A DNA stretch of 64,000 nt from Aminiphilus circumscriptus DSM 16581 (GTDB taxonomy: Bacteria; Synergistota; Synergistia; Synergistales; Aminiphilaceae). Location: NCBI RefSeq assembly GCF_000526375.1, contig NZ_JAFY01000005.1, positions 62,001-126,000 of the forward strand. The letters are read 5' to 3'. Of this stretch, positions 35,821 to 44,602 are shown one piece after another. Below the pieces are notes generated by a model, which worked only from the letters and a program-made list of their open reading frames with translations, made no database searches and was not told the origin of the DNA. Position 1 is the first letter of the stretch. Each line of letters begins with the position of its first letter. A program made the translations under genes and the position numbers.

Positions 35821-37218
35821 TCACCCTGTTTCAGGAAGGAAGGCGAATCCCTCATCGAAAAGGGCACAACAGGCCCCGGCGATATGGGGATCGTAGAGAG
35901 AGCCCGCCTTGCTCCGCACCTCGCCGAGAGCACTCTCGATGCCGAGAGACGGCCTGTAGGGCCTGTGGGAGAACATGGCCTCCACCACATCCGCCACAGC
36001 GAGCACCCGGGCTTCTACCATGATGGAATCCCCGCAAAGTCCTCTGGGATAGCCGGAACCGTTCAGGCGTTCATGGTGCTGGTGAACGATTCTGTCCAGC
36101 GGCCAGGGAAGGCGGACAGCACCGAGAATTTCCGCACCGACTTCGGGATGTGTTTTGATGATCATGTATTCGATGTCGGTCAACTTTCCAGGCTTGCTCA
36201 AAATTTCCGAGGGTATCTTGATCTTGCCGATGTCGTGCGTCAGAGACGCCATGAACACCGCATCGACCGTCTCCTTTCCCAGCTCGAGTTTTTCCGCGAT
36301 GGCCTTGGCAAGCTCGGCCACGCGTCGCTGATGCCCCGCCGTATAAGGATCCCGAACCTCTACGAGCTTCGCCATGGTCCTTACCGTATCCCGCACGGAC
36401 TCCTCCAGTCGCAGCAGGCTCTTCCGGAGATCCTCGTCCCGTTCGAGAAGACGCCGCTGCATCTCTTCGGATTCAGTGAGGTCCCGCAAAACAAGAACCG
36501 CTCCGACCAGCGCTCCCGACGTGGAGAAAATCGGCGAGGCGGAGACATTCACCGGCATGGAGACATGGGAGGCCGAGGCAAAAAAGGAAACACGGGTCGT
36601 ACAGGAAACGCTCCTGCCTTCCCGCAATGCCAGCCCAAGAGGATCCACGTTCCCACCGTTGAAAGCGAGAAGCGTTCCGGCGGGCATTCCCGCAGCGCGC
36701 TCCTCTCCGACGCCGGTAACAAGCTCCGCCCGAGGATTCATCGTCTTCACCCTGCCATGGGCGTCGGTACTGATCACTGCATCTTCGAGACTTCGGAGTG
36801 TTCCGCGAAGCCATTGCTCCCCTTCCTTCAAAAGCCGCTCCATTTCGTGCTTTTTCAGTGCGACTTCGATGCTCGCCGGCAGAGTGAGATCGTCTACGGG
36901 CTTGAGCAGATATCCGTAAGGACTCGTCGCCTTGGCCCTCGCAATGGTTTCCTCATCTGCGTAGGCAGTGAGGTAGATGATGGGGACATCGAAACGGCTG
37001 AGTATTCGTTGCGCCGTTTCGATACCGTCCTCGCCTCCCTTGAGGCGGATATCCATGAGAATGAGGCGAAGAGGCGTGCGCTCCACGAAAGCGAGCGCCT
37101 CGTCTCCGGTACAGGCAACTCCCACCACGGAAAAACCGGCTCTCTCCAGCTTGTTCCGAAGATCCTGAGCAAAAATGAGCTCGTCCTCCACCAGAAGGAT
37201 CGTTCTCTCGTCCGCCAC
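35821..37218 (-). CDS. Response regulator with PAS and HD-GYP domains (c-di-GMP phosphodiesterase)
   Basis: 465 residues. An N-terminal receiver domain (about 5-120, phospho-acceptor Asp in LILMDIRL, Thr in YLTAYAD, Lys in LLKPVDD) is followed by a PAS domain (about 140-260), a short coiled coil and an HD-GYP domain (about 285-465) with HDIGK and HHERLNGSGYPRGL. HD-GYP domains hydrolyse cyclic di-GMP. Start is a GTG with GAGGGGGG about 7 nt upstream. No sensor kinase gene is adjacent, so it is an orphan regulator. Confidence 0.92.
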   Translation of the reverse strand: MADERTILLVEDELIFAQDLRNKLERAGFSVVGVACTGDEALAFVERTPLRLILMDIRLKGGEDGIETAQRILSRFDVPIIYLTAYADEETIARAKATSPYGYLLKPVDDLTLPASIEVALKKHEMERLLKEGEQWLRGTLRSLEDAVISTDAHGRVKTMNPRAELVTGVGEERAAGMPAGTLLAFNGGNVDPLGLALREGRSVSCTTRVSFFASASHVSMPVNVSASPIFSTSGALVGAVLVLRDLTESEEMQRRLLERDEDLRKSLLRLEESVRDTVRTMAKLVEVRDPYTAGHQRRVAELAKAIAEKLELGKETVDAVFMASLTHDIGKIKIPSEILSKPGKLTDIEYMIIKTHPEVGAEILGAVRLPWPLDRIVHQHHERLNGSGYPRGLCGDSIMVEARVLAVADVVEAMFSHRPYRPSLGIESALGEVRSKAGSLYDPHIAGACCALFDEGFAFLPETG

Positions 37219-37662
37219 GACGAGTCCCCCCTCTTCTTCTCTGCTACAGGAACCATTACCGCGAAGAAAACACGAGAAAAAAGACTGGGGTTTCGCCCGC
37301 ACGGCGCAAGATGCCCCCGAGAACTCCCTCTTTCCCGACTCTCATTTTCCCAAATCTTTTCAACTTTCACAACACCTTTGCAAAAGAAGGGACTGTTGTT
37401 TCGGGGTCCTTGCGGAAGCCTTTCTCAAAAACAGCCGGTACGGCAGGAACGTTCCGGAACGCGCCGGAACAAGATGATGATAAAGAGGTGTCCGACTTTT
37501 TGCCCCGATGAGCGCTGAATCGTGAGAACCCAGCGGACCGGACGAACCCGCACAAGATCACTCGCACACTCTGGTTTCGGAAAAAGAGTTGCGGAACAGA
37601 GGACGCTCTTCGGGCACAAAAAACATCTCTCGGAAATCCATGAAGCACTCTCGTCAAAAATC

Positions 37663-37706
37663 TTGACACAAGGACACTTGACTAGCAAAATGAAGCATGC
37701 TAGAAT
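37663..37706 (+). promoter_or_regulatory. Two overlapping promoters for the candidate RNA
   Basis: TTGACA (37663-37668), 17 bp, CAAAAT (37686-37691); and TTGACT (37678-37683), 17 bp, TAGAAT (37701-37706). The second predicts a start near 37713. Tandem strong promoters without a coding region downstream are typical of stable RNAs. The preceding 37219-37660 interval shows no gene I can support. Confidence 0.7.
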
Positions 37707-37712
37707 GCAGTC

Positions 37713-37956
37713 GTGGGCAGGTTGATCGCCTTCCTCCAGGACAGTAAGGCACAGGTAAGCAGTTTCCAAGGCAGTGAGTGCCCCGTAATTGGACACGTAA
37801 AGTAGGGTAGGTAGGGTGTGGTTGAGCAGCGCATGAAGAAATCTCCTCAAGAAAGCACCTTTGCAAGTCACTTTCGGACGGAACGGAAGGCGACGACCTG
37901 CCCCTGAAAGACACGGAGACGACCGGGAAAATTTTCCCGGTCGTCTCCGTGTCTTT
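37713..37956 (+). ncRNA. Candidate structured non-coding RNA
   Basis: Between a strong promoter pair and a perfect terminator lies a stretch whose ends pair: GGGCAGGT (37715-37722) with ACCTGCCC (37896-37903), and TCGCCTTCC (37726-37734) with GGAAGGCGA (37885-37893). This gives a 17-bp closing stem around about 150 nt. Inside, further helices can form, for example TCCAA-GGCA...TGCC...TTGGA (37771-37800 area) and GGTG...TTGAG...CTCAA...CACC (37818-37860 area). The closed domain of about 189 nt is the size of 6S RNA, but the internal helices look branched, and no RNase P, SRP or tmRNA consensus was found. Identity unknown. Confidence 0.6.
37907..37956. terminator. Perfect 25-bp palindromic terminator
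   Basis: AAAGACACGGAGACGACCGGGAAAA followed directly by its exact inverse complement, ending TTTCTCCC. It closes the candidate RNA on the plus strand and stands 28 bp after the stop of the convergent decarboxylase gene, so it can serve both directions. Confidence 0.85.
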
Positions 37957-37984
37957 CTCCCGAAACCCCTTTCCGCATCCCCTG

Positions 37985-39223
37985 TCAGGGAGCGGGGAAC
38001 TCCTTCTCGCAGAACTCTTCCTCGTCGAAAACGTAGGCTTTCAAGGGAGGAAATCCGTTGAAGTTCACCGAACAATAGCTTTGCGTGTATGCTCCGGTGG
38101 TAAAAAAGTACAGACGATCCCCCTCCTCGATGTCGGCGGGGAGTTCATATTTCTCGTTCTCGTAGAGAATATCCACACTATCACAGGTCGGACCAGCGAG
38201 AATGACATGCTGACAGGGTCCGGTCCGCTCGGAGTAGATGGGATACTTGATCGCCTCGTCGAGTGTCTCGATGAGGCCCCCGAATTTCCCCACATCCAGA
38301 TAGACCCAGTTGTATTGGTTGAACTCTGACTTCTTGGCAATGAGTACCACTTCTGTGACGAGAATGCCCGCGTCTCCCGCGAGAAATCTTCCGGGCTCGA
38401 CAAAGACGTCGGGTAACTCATCGCCGAAGTCCTCCCGGAGAAACCGGGTAATCTCCCGGGTGTAAACCTCCGTGGCAAGGGTCGGCGCCCGGTAGTTCGC
38501 CGGAAACCCTCCTCCGAGATTAATCATGCGAAGGGTAATCCCTTGTTCTTTCGTTGCGTCGAAGAGATACTTGCACGTCGCGATGGCGTGATCCCACTGG
38601 CCGATATCGCGCTGCTGCGACCCCACGTGAAAGGAAATGCCGTAGGGATCGAGACCGAGTTCCGCCGCCGAGAGGATGATGCGGTAGATCGTGTCGGGAT
38701 GGGCACCGAATTTTCTCGAGAGCGGCCAATCCGCTCCGCTTCCGTCGGTGAGAATGCGAAAGAACACGCGAGACCCCGGAGCGTTTTCAGCGATCTTGAG
38801 AACATCGCTGTCAGAGTCGGTGGCGAAGAGGCGCACTCCCTTTTGGTACGCGTAGGCAATGTCACGGGCTTTCTTGATTGTGTTGCCGTAACTGAGACGA
38901 TCCGGAGAAACACCGAGACGCAGCATCTGATCCAATTCATGGATGGACGCGATATCGAAACAGGCTCCCTTGTCGATGAGCATGCGTAGAATCTGCTCGT
39001 TCGGATTGGCCTTCACCGCGTAGTAGATCTTCGCGAAAGGCAATCCATCCTGCAGTTCCTGGTACTTCCGCGCCACTTTCCGCAGATCGATCACGAGAAA
39101 AGGAGTTTCCTTGTTCCGGCTGAACGTCTTGATACGTTGGAAACGCTCCTCCGAAATGTAACGCTCCAGATCGAACTCGAAATCCCTTGTGCTTTCCACG
39201 TACCGCTCTCCCTTCTTGCTCAT
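37985..39223 (-). CDS. Ornithine/lysine decarboxylase, fold-type III PLP enzyme
   Basis: 412 residues. The alanine-racemase-like barrel carries the PLP lysine in YAVKANPN (Lys71), the phosphate-binding NLGGGFP block, EPGRFL, and the second-subunit catalytic cysteine in GPTCDSVD. This set defines the eukaryotic-type ornithine decarboxylase family, which includes bacterial bifunctional lysine/ornithine and carboxynorspermidine enzymes. GPTCDSVD favours ornithine or lysine as substrate, giving putrescine or cadaverine. It stands alone, with a TTGCGA-17-TACACT promoter at 39269-39297. Confidence 0.9.
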   Translation of the reverse strand: MSKKGERYVESTRDFEFDLERYISEERFQRIKTFSRNKETPFLVIDLRKVARKYQELQDGLPFAKIYYAVKANPNEQILRMLIDKGACFDIASIHELDQMLRLGVSPDRLSYGNTIKKARDIAYAYQKGVRLFATDSDSDVLKIAENAPGSRVFFRILTDGSGADWPLSRKFGAHPDTIYRIILSAAELGLDPYGISFHVGSQQRDIGQWDHAIATCKYLFDATKEQGITLRMINLGGGFPANYRAPTLATEVYTREITRFLREDFGDELPDVFVEPGRFLAGDAGILVTEVVLIAKKSEFNQYNWVYLDVGKFGGLIETLDEAIKYPIYSERTGPCQHVILAGPTCDSVDILYENEKYELPADIEEGDRLYFFTTGAYTQSYCSVNFNGFPPLKAYVFDEEEFCEKEFPAP

Positions 39224-39268
39224 TCCCCGAGGTCCTTCCCCGAAATGAGGATGTAGAAAAACAGGGTA

Positions 39269-39297
39269 AGTGTACGCGCTGGGAAAGGGATTCGCAA
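39269..39297 (-). promoter_or_regulatory. Promoter of the ornithine/lysine decarboxylase gene
   Basis: Minus-strand TTGCGA (39297-39292), 17 bp, TACACT (39274-39269), about 45 bp before the start codon. Confidence 0.55.
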
Positions 39298-39379
39298 CAA
39301 CGGAAGGCCACGCGAGGCAACGGTTTTTCTGCTTTTGCCTCTCAATCCGATAACGGATCGGAGGAACGCTTTTCCTGTT

Positions 39380-39781
39380 TCAGACTCGAAGAACAAAGGT
39401 GGGGGAGAAGAACTCCTTGGTATAACGGGGGTTGTCATGCACTCGATAAGCCTGTCTGGCCGTATTTTCGCGCAATGCTCGAAAACCCGGACTCCATTCG
39501 GCGAAAACCGAACTGTCCGAGGAATACCCCTCTCCTACAAAAGAACTCGACGGAAGATGCGTCGCCTGCCGTGGAACAAGTCCGACCACTCGCCCCCCCG
39601 CAACCTGGGACGCACGAAACAGTGCTTCCCGGAGTTCCCTGGAAGGACTTCCTTCCACATCACCATGAGGATAAAAAGGGAAATGCACGTCCTTCCGCTG
39701 CTCGAGCCGTGCTTTTCGCCCGGGAGTGTACTGTTCGACGAATTCATCATAACTCGGCCACAGAAGCATCCTTGCGTTCAT
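39380..39781 (-). CDS. Hypothetical protein
   Basis: 133 residues, soluble, rich in aromatic and charged residues, with no recognised domain, signal peptide or membrane segment. Support for it as a gene is a minus-strand promoter-like pair upstream (39827-39854) and a plausible MNARMLLWPSYDEFVEQY start. The ribosome site is weak (AGGGACGG). It lies between the decarboxylase gene and divergent aminotransferases and shows no link to either. Confidence 0.45.
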   Translation of the reverse strand: MNARMLLWPSYDEFVEQYTPGRKARLEQRKDVHFPFYPHGDVEGSPSRELREALFRASQVAGGRVVGLVPRQATHLPSSSFVGEGYSSDSSVFAEWSPGFRALRENTARQAYRVHDNPRYTKEFFSPTFVLRV

Positions 39782-39826
39782 GGTCGTTCCGTCCCTGGTG
39801 GAGAGATATTTTTCATGTTTTATTCT

Positions 39827-39854
39827 ATTCTAGCGAAGAAATAACACTGTGCAA
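39827..39854 (-). promoter_or_regulatory. Promoter upstream of the hypothetical gene
   Basis: Minus-strand TTGCAC (39854-39849), 16 bp, TAGAAT (39832-39827), about 45 bp before the 39781 start codon. Confidence 0.5.
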
Positions 39855-40190
39855 GTCCCACCGTTCATGATTCTGAAGAATCAGACGAGACCGGGACAAA
39901 ATCGACCGAACTCTCGAAAGCCGTACCATCGGATGGGACCGACGGGAGGACACTTTCTCAAGAAACCGCGAGTAAGGTCCAATGCACGTTCCTGCGTACA
40001 AAAGTGGTATACTGTCCTCGAAACAGGCAAAGAAGCGTATCGAACCCCCGGCGGAACACGCCGGGCTTTCGCAAAAAAAGGACACCGGACAAGAAACTTC
40101 CATCTCGAAAGGGAGTTTCGGCTGGGAAAAACGAGAGGGAGCAGCAAACATCCACAAGGAGCTTCATATCCTGCAAGAGGAGGAATCGTC
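39855..40190. other. Intergenic region upstream of the first tandem aminotransferase
   Basis: No gene is supported here. An extended -10 sequence, TGGTATACT (40005-40013, plus), is the best promoter candidate for the aminotransferase, but its -35 region is weak. A small GATTCT...AGAATC stem lies near 39880-39893. Confidence 0.4.
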
Positions 40191-41399
40191 ATGTCCGCGC
40201 AAATGTGGGAGTCCCTGTACTCGGAGGTGGGGCGCACTCTGCAACCTTCGCCCATTCGGGAGCTGTTGAAGCTCACGAAAAAACCCGGCATGATCTCGTT
40301 CGCCGGGGGCATGCCCGACCCGGACATCTTTCCCGTGGCGGAATTCGAGGAGGCATCGGGAATCCTCGCGAACAGGGGGAAGGAAATTCTGCAGTACGGC
40401 GCCACCGAGGGATATGAGCCGCTCAAGGCTTTTCTCGCGGAATGGATGGCACCACGCATGGGACGTGTGACCGCTTCGGAGGAAATGTGCATCACCACAG
40501 GCTCGCAGCAGGTCATGGATCTTTTCGCCGCAGTCATGCTCGACCCCGGTGACGTCGTCATCGTCGAGGCTCCTACCTATCCAGGGGCACTTCATTCCCT
40601 GAAGAATCGCGGAGCCCGCTTCGTCTCCGTTCCCTGCGATGCGGAGGGCATGCAGGTGGATCTCCTTCCCGGCATCATCGAGTCCCTGCGCAAGGAAGAC
40701 AAAAAAGTCAAGTTCATCTACTCCATCGTAAACTTCCAAAATCCCTCGGGAGTTACTCTGTCGGCGGCACGCCGGCGCACCCTCCTCGAAACGGCATGCA
40801 AATACGGTCTTCCCATCTTCGAGGACGATCCCTACGGCCATCTTCGCTTCGACGGCGAACACGAGCCCACGATCTTCTCCATGGACAAAGAAGGCATCGT
40901 CCTCTATGCCTGCTCTTTCTCGAAGATTCTCGCTCCGGGAACCCGCGTGGCCTGGGTTGTGGGTCCCAAGGACATCATCCGAAAAATGGTCATGGTCAAG
41001 CAGGGAAGCGATCTCTGCACCAGCGTGGTAGCACAGGCCCTGGTGTACGAATATTGCCGTCTCGGACATCTTGACGGATTCCTTCCCAAGATTCTTTCTC
41101 ACTATCGGCACAAACGGGACGGCATGGCGAAGGCCTTCCGGGAGTACCTCCCGGAAAAGACGGAATATGCCGTTCCCCAGGGGGGCTTTTTCTTCTGGCT
41201 CCGCCTCCCCGGAATCGACACGAAAGAGCTTTTCTACAAGGCCGTGGATCGCGGCGTAGCCTTCGTCATCGGCGAATCCTTCTTCCCCGGTGGGGGCGGA
41301 AACGAGTTCGCCCGAACTTGCTTCACCTTCGCGAGCGAAACCGAGTGCGAAGAGGGGGCGAAACGACTGGCCCTCGCCATCGGCGACCTGGAAAAGTGA
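40191..41399 (+). CDS. Class I PLP aminotransferase, paralogue 1 (2-aminoadipate/aromatic type)
   Basis: 402 residues of the MocR-aminotransferase-like group (LysN/AadAT type) without a DNA-binding domain. Landmarks: ISFAGGMPDPDIFP near residue 35, TTGSQQVMDL, YSIVNFQNPSG, FEDDPYGHLRF and the PLP lysine in SFSKILAPGTRVAW. Substrates for this group include 2-aminoadipate, aromatic and branched-chain amino acids. Start: GAGGAGG about 7 nt upstream. The neighbour at 41695-42903 is a close paralogue of the same length. Confidence 0.9.
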   Translation: MSAQMWESLYSEVGRTLQPSPIRELLKLTKKPGMISFAGGMPDPDIFPVAEFEEASGILANRGKEILQYGATEGYEPLKAFLAEWMAPRMGRVTASEEMCITTGSQQVMDLFAAVMLDPGDVVIVEAPTYPGALHSLKNRGARFVSVPCDAEGMQVDLLPGIIESLRKEDKKVKFIYSIVNFQNPSGVTLSAARRRTLLETACKYGLPIFEDDPYGHLRFDGEHEPTIFSMDKEGIVLYACSFSKILAPGTRVAWVVGPKDIIRKMVMVKQGSDLCTSVVAQALVYEYCRLGHLDGFLPKILSHYRHKRDGMAKAFREYLPEKTEYAVPQGGFFFWLRLPGIDTKELFYKAVDRGVAFVIGESFFPGGGGNEFARTCFTFASETECEEGAKRLALAIGDLEK

Positions 41400-41624
41400 C
41401 GTGCCATCCGCGTGGGAAACCGTGCGATACGAAAAATCTCCGCAGGCGAAAAGGGGGAACCGTGATACCCACTGGTGCAACGTCGTTATCCTTTTCTCCC
41501 CCGGATATCTGAATCGGGGATTTTCTTACAGAATTTCCCGAAAATCCGGGGGATAGGCTATTCCAGGAAAACTTCACGCTGCGTCCGAGAAAACGCACCG
41601 CGACGCTCCCACTTCTCCCTGAAA

Positions 41625-41653
41625 CGGACATCCTACGCTCTATGCGGTATACT
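41625..41653 (+). promoter_or_regulatory. Promoter of the second tandem aminotransferase
   Basis: CGGACA (41625-41630), 17 bp, TATACT (41648-41653), about 40 bp before the start codon, in a 295-bp gap otherwise without a supported gene. It suggests the two paralogues are transcribed separately. Confidence 0.45.
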
Positions 41654-41694
41654 CCGACAAGAAAGACATAAACACACGATAAGGAGGCAGCAAC

Positions 41695-42903
41695 ATGACG
41701 TACTGGGAGAAGCTCTACAGTCGTACGGCCCTGGATCTGAAACCTTCACCGATCCGGGAGATGCTCCATGTGATCCGTAAGCCGGGTATGATCTCCTTTG
41801 CGGGAGGGATGCCCGACCCGGACATTTTTCCCGTGGAACAGTTCGCCGAAGCCTCGGGAATTCTCTCAAAGCAGGGACGAGACGTCCTGCAGTATGGCAC
41901 CACCGAGGGATATGATCCTCTCAAGGAGTTCATCGCCACATGGACGGAACCCCGTATGGGGAGAAAAACGGACCCAGCCTCGGAAATTCTCGTCACCAGC
42001 GGCTCCACCCAGGTGGTGGACCTGCTGAACTGGTCCCTCGTGAACCCCGGGGATTGCATTGTCACCGAAGAGCCGACGTTCCTCGGATCGACGCTGAACA
42101 TGCGCAACCACGGCGCGGAAATTCTCACCGTTCCCTGTGACGACGAGGGAATGAGAACGGACATCCTGGCCGAACTCCTCGAAAAAGCTCGCCGGGAAGG
42201 CAAAGCGGTCAAGTACATCTACTCCATCGTCAACTTCCACAATCCTCTCGGGTGCACCCTCTCGATGGAGAGGAGACAAAAACTTCTTGATCTGGCCTAC
42301 ACCTATGACGTCCCCATTCTTGAGGACGATCCCTACGGATACGTTCGCTTCGACGGTGAGCACCTTCCCTCTCTCTTCTCCCTTGACAACCGGGGCATCG
42401 TGCTTTTCGCCTGTTCTTTTTCGAAGATTCTCGCACCGGGGACACGCATCGGCTGGTGTGTCGGCAACAAGGAGATCATTCGCAAGATGGCGGTGTTCAA
42501 GCAAGGCGTGGATGTCTGCACCAGCGTGGTCTCTCAGGCCATGGTCTACGAATACTGCCGCCTCGGTTATCTGGAGAGCTTCCTTCCCCGGATCATCGAC
42601 CATTACCGGAAAAAACGGGACGCCATGGAAGAAGCGTTCCGTCGCTTCCTCCCCCTTGAGGAAGTGTCCTGGGTGAAACCTCAGGGAGGGTTTTTCTACT
42701 GGTTGGAGACCCCTCGCATCGAGGCCAAAAAGCTCTTCGAGAAGGCCGTCGAGAACAACGTGGCCTTCGTTCTGGGTGAACCCTTCTATCCCAACGGGGG
42801 AGGACTCCACAATTTCCGCATGTGCTACACCTTTGCGTCCCCCGAACAGATCGACGAAGGATGTCGTCGCCTCGGCACCGCCATGAAGGAATTGCTGCGC
42901 TGA
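41695..42903 (+). CDS. Class I PLP aminotransferase, paralogue 2
   Basis: 402 residues, same length and motif order as the preceding gene: ISFAGGMPDPDIFP, VTSGSTQVVDL, YSIVNFHNPLG, LEDDPYGYVRF and SFSKILAPGTRIGW with the PLP lysine. The two differ throughout, so the duplication is not recent. AAGGAGG lies 7 nt before the ATG. A tandem pair of broad-specificity transaminases suits an organism that ferments amino acids. Confidence 0.9.
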   Translation: MTYWEKLYSRTALDLKPSPIREMLHVIRKPGMISFAGGMPDPDIFPVEQFAEASGILSKQGRDVLQYGTTEGYDPLKEFIATWTEPRMGRKTDPASEILVTSGSTQVVDLLNWSLVNPGDCIVTEEPTFLGSTLNMRNHGAEILTVPCDDEGMRTDILAELLEKARREGKAVKYIYSIVNFHNPLGCTLSMERRQKLLDLAYTYDVPILEDDPYGYVRFDGEHLPSLFSLDNRGIVLFACSFSKILAPGTRIGWCVGNKEIIRKMAVFKQGVDVCTSVVSQAMVYEYCRLGYLESFLPRIIDHYRKKRDAMEEAFRRFLPLEEVSWVKPQGGFFYWLETPRIEAKKLFEKAVENNVAFVLGEPFYPNGGGLHNFRMCYTFASPEQIDEGCRRLGTAMKELLR

Positions 42904-43057
42904 AAAAATTCTTTCCGGCCCTTTCGAGTCCTGACGATCTCCACTGGCTCGAACCATCCGCGTCACACACAGTTCCGGAAGAGCCGCCGGTTCCGAAGCG
43001 AAAGGATCCGCCAACGGATTCGAAAGACAGCACGATCATACGGGAGGTTCATTATTC

Positions 43058-44560
43058 ATGTCCGTTTCCGTGTTCCCCGCGCCAGCAACACCCTCCGAAT
43101 TCACGTCGGAGGCTCTCGGAATCACCCTTTTCGAGGAGGATCTTTCCCGCCTTGAAGAATTGGGAAATCCCTTGGCACCCCTTCTCGCCGAGGCTGCGGG
43201 ACTCCATCGCTTCTCCGGCAAAAAGGAACAGGCGTTTTCCCTGCCGCTTCCGTCTTCCCTGGGGGTCTCCACCGTCCGCCGGGTCTATGTGGCGGGCATG
43301 GGACCCTCCGCCAAGGCGACTTGCGATTCCTGGCGCTTCGCCGCTGCGGGAATCGCAAAAAGCGCCGTCAGGGACAAGGTGACCGAACTGCTGCTCTGGA
43401 GCCCCGGCGCACTTGAACCCCCCTGCGGCATTCCGAAGGGCACCGCCACCAAAGCACTTGTAGAGGGAGCGCTTCTGGGAAACGACCGGGGTACCTCGTT
43501 CCGCACCAAAAGGGAGGACGACGACAACGGAGAAGCATCGCTCGCACGCCTTTCTGTCGCCGGAGGCACCGAAGAGGACTTGACCGCGGGACGCCTCTTC
43601 GCGGAGGCGCAGATCTACGCACGCCATCTCGCGAATGAACCGGGCAACATGGTAAATCCCTTGATCCTCGCCGAGCGGGCTCAGGCGCTTGCCCAGGCGG
43701 AAGGACTCGAATGCACCGTCTACGACGACACGGCGATCCGGGAGATGGGCATGGAAGGGCTCTGGTCTGTCGGCAAAGGATCCAAGACGCCTCCTCGCCT
43801 CATTCATCTCGTATACCGCCCCGACGGCACACCCCGAAAAAAAGTAGCCCTCGTCGGCAAGGGGCTTACCTTCGACAGCGGCGGCCTGAACATCAAGACA
43901 GAAGGACACATGCGCACCATGAAGGGCGACAAGAGCGGCGCCTGCGTCGTCCTGGGAACCATGCAGGCCCTGGCGCGCCTCCGCCCCGATCTGGAGGTGC
44001 ACGCTCTCGTGGGCGCCGCGGAGAACATGCCCGATGGCGGTGCCTACCGCCCCGACGACGTGGTGCGTGCGAAAAACGGGAAAACCATCGAGATCGACAA
44101 CACCGACGCGGAAGGGCGCGTCACTCTTGCGGACGTTCTCTGTTTCGCCTCGGAACTCGCGCCCTCCATGATCATCGACGTAGCCACCCTCACGGGTGCC
44201 TGCGTGGTGGCCCTCGGAGAGTATACGGCCGGGCTCTTCTCCAATTCCGACGCACTGGCGGAACGCATCTACGCGAAAGGAAAAGAGACAGGGGAACGTT
44301 TCTGGAGACTTCCCCTCGACGACGAGCGTCTGCGCAAGAAGATCTCCTCGCCCATCGCGGACGTGCTGAACTCCGGCGGCCGCTACGGCGGTGCCATCAC
44401 CGCCGCCATGTTCCTTCAGGAATTCGTTGCGGAGGGGATCGACTGGGCGCACCTGGACATCGCCGGCGTGGACAACTACAAGGAACCCTACGGCTACTAC
44501 GGCAAGGGAGCCACCGGCTTCGGCGTGCGGATCCTTCTGGAAGTGCTCCGGTCTCTCTAG
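43058..44560 (+). CDS. pepA: Leucyl aminopeptidase (M17 family)
   Basis: 500 residues. A variable N-terminal domain (about 1-175) precedes the catalytic domain with GKGLTFDSGGLNIK, MKGDKSGAC and the M17 signature NTDAEGRVTLAD at about 347. These supply the two-metal site and the catalytic Lys and Arg. It releases N-terminal residues from peptides in the cytoplasm. GGGAGG lies 11 nt before the ATG. mnmE follows by 42 bp and may be cotranscribed. Confidence 0.94.
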   Translation: MSVSVFPAPATPSEFTSEALGITLFEEDLSRLEELGNPLAPLLAEAAGLHRFSGKKEQAFSLPLPSSLGVSTVRRVYVAGMGPSAKATCDSWRFAAAGIAKSAVRDKVTELLLWSPGALEPPCGIPKGTATKALVEGALLGNDRGTSFRTKREDDDNGEASLARLSVAGGTEEDLTAGRLFAEAQIYARHLANEPGNMVNPLILAERAQALAQAEGLECTVYDDTAIREMGMEGLWSVGKGSKTPPRLIHLVYRPDGTPRKKVALVGKGLTFDSGGLNIKTEGHMRTMKGDKSGACVVLGTMQALARLRPDLEVHALVGAAENMPDGGAYRPDDVVRAKNGKTIEIDNTDAEGRVTLADVLCFASELAPSMIIDVATLTGACVVALGEYTAGLFSNSDALAERIYAKGKETGERFWRLPLDDERLRKKISSPIADVLNSGGRYGGAITAAMFLQEFVAEGIDWAHLDIAGVDNYKEPYGYYGKGATGFGVRILLEVLRSL

Positions 44561-44602
44561 CCGGAGGCGGCACGTTACGGACGCTCCGGGGAGAATGCGA
44601 AC

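Noticed and set aside
37713-37956. Naming the candidate RNA as 6S, RNase P, SRP or tmRNA
   Set aside because: Length and the closing stem suit 6S, but the internal pairing I can draw is branched, and none of the conserved core sequences of the other three is present. Left unnamed until a covariance search is done.
37425-38075. A 216-codon minus-strand frame across the candidate RNA
   Set aside because: Long frames are common by chance at this GC content; it has no ribosome site, runs through the perfect terminator palindrome and ends in low-complexity sequence. The promoters and terminator point to a plus-strand RNA.
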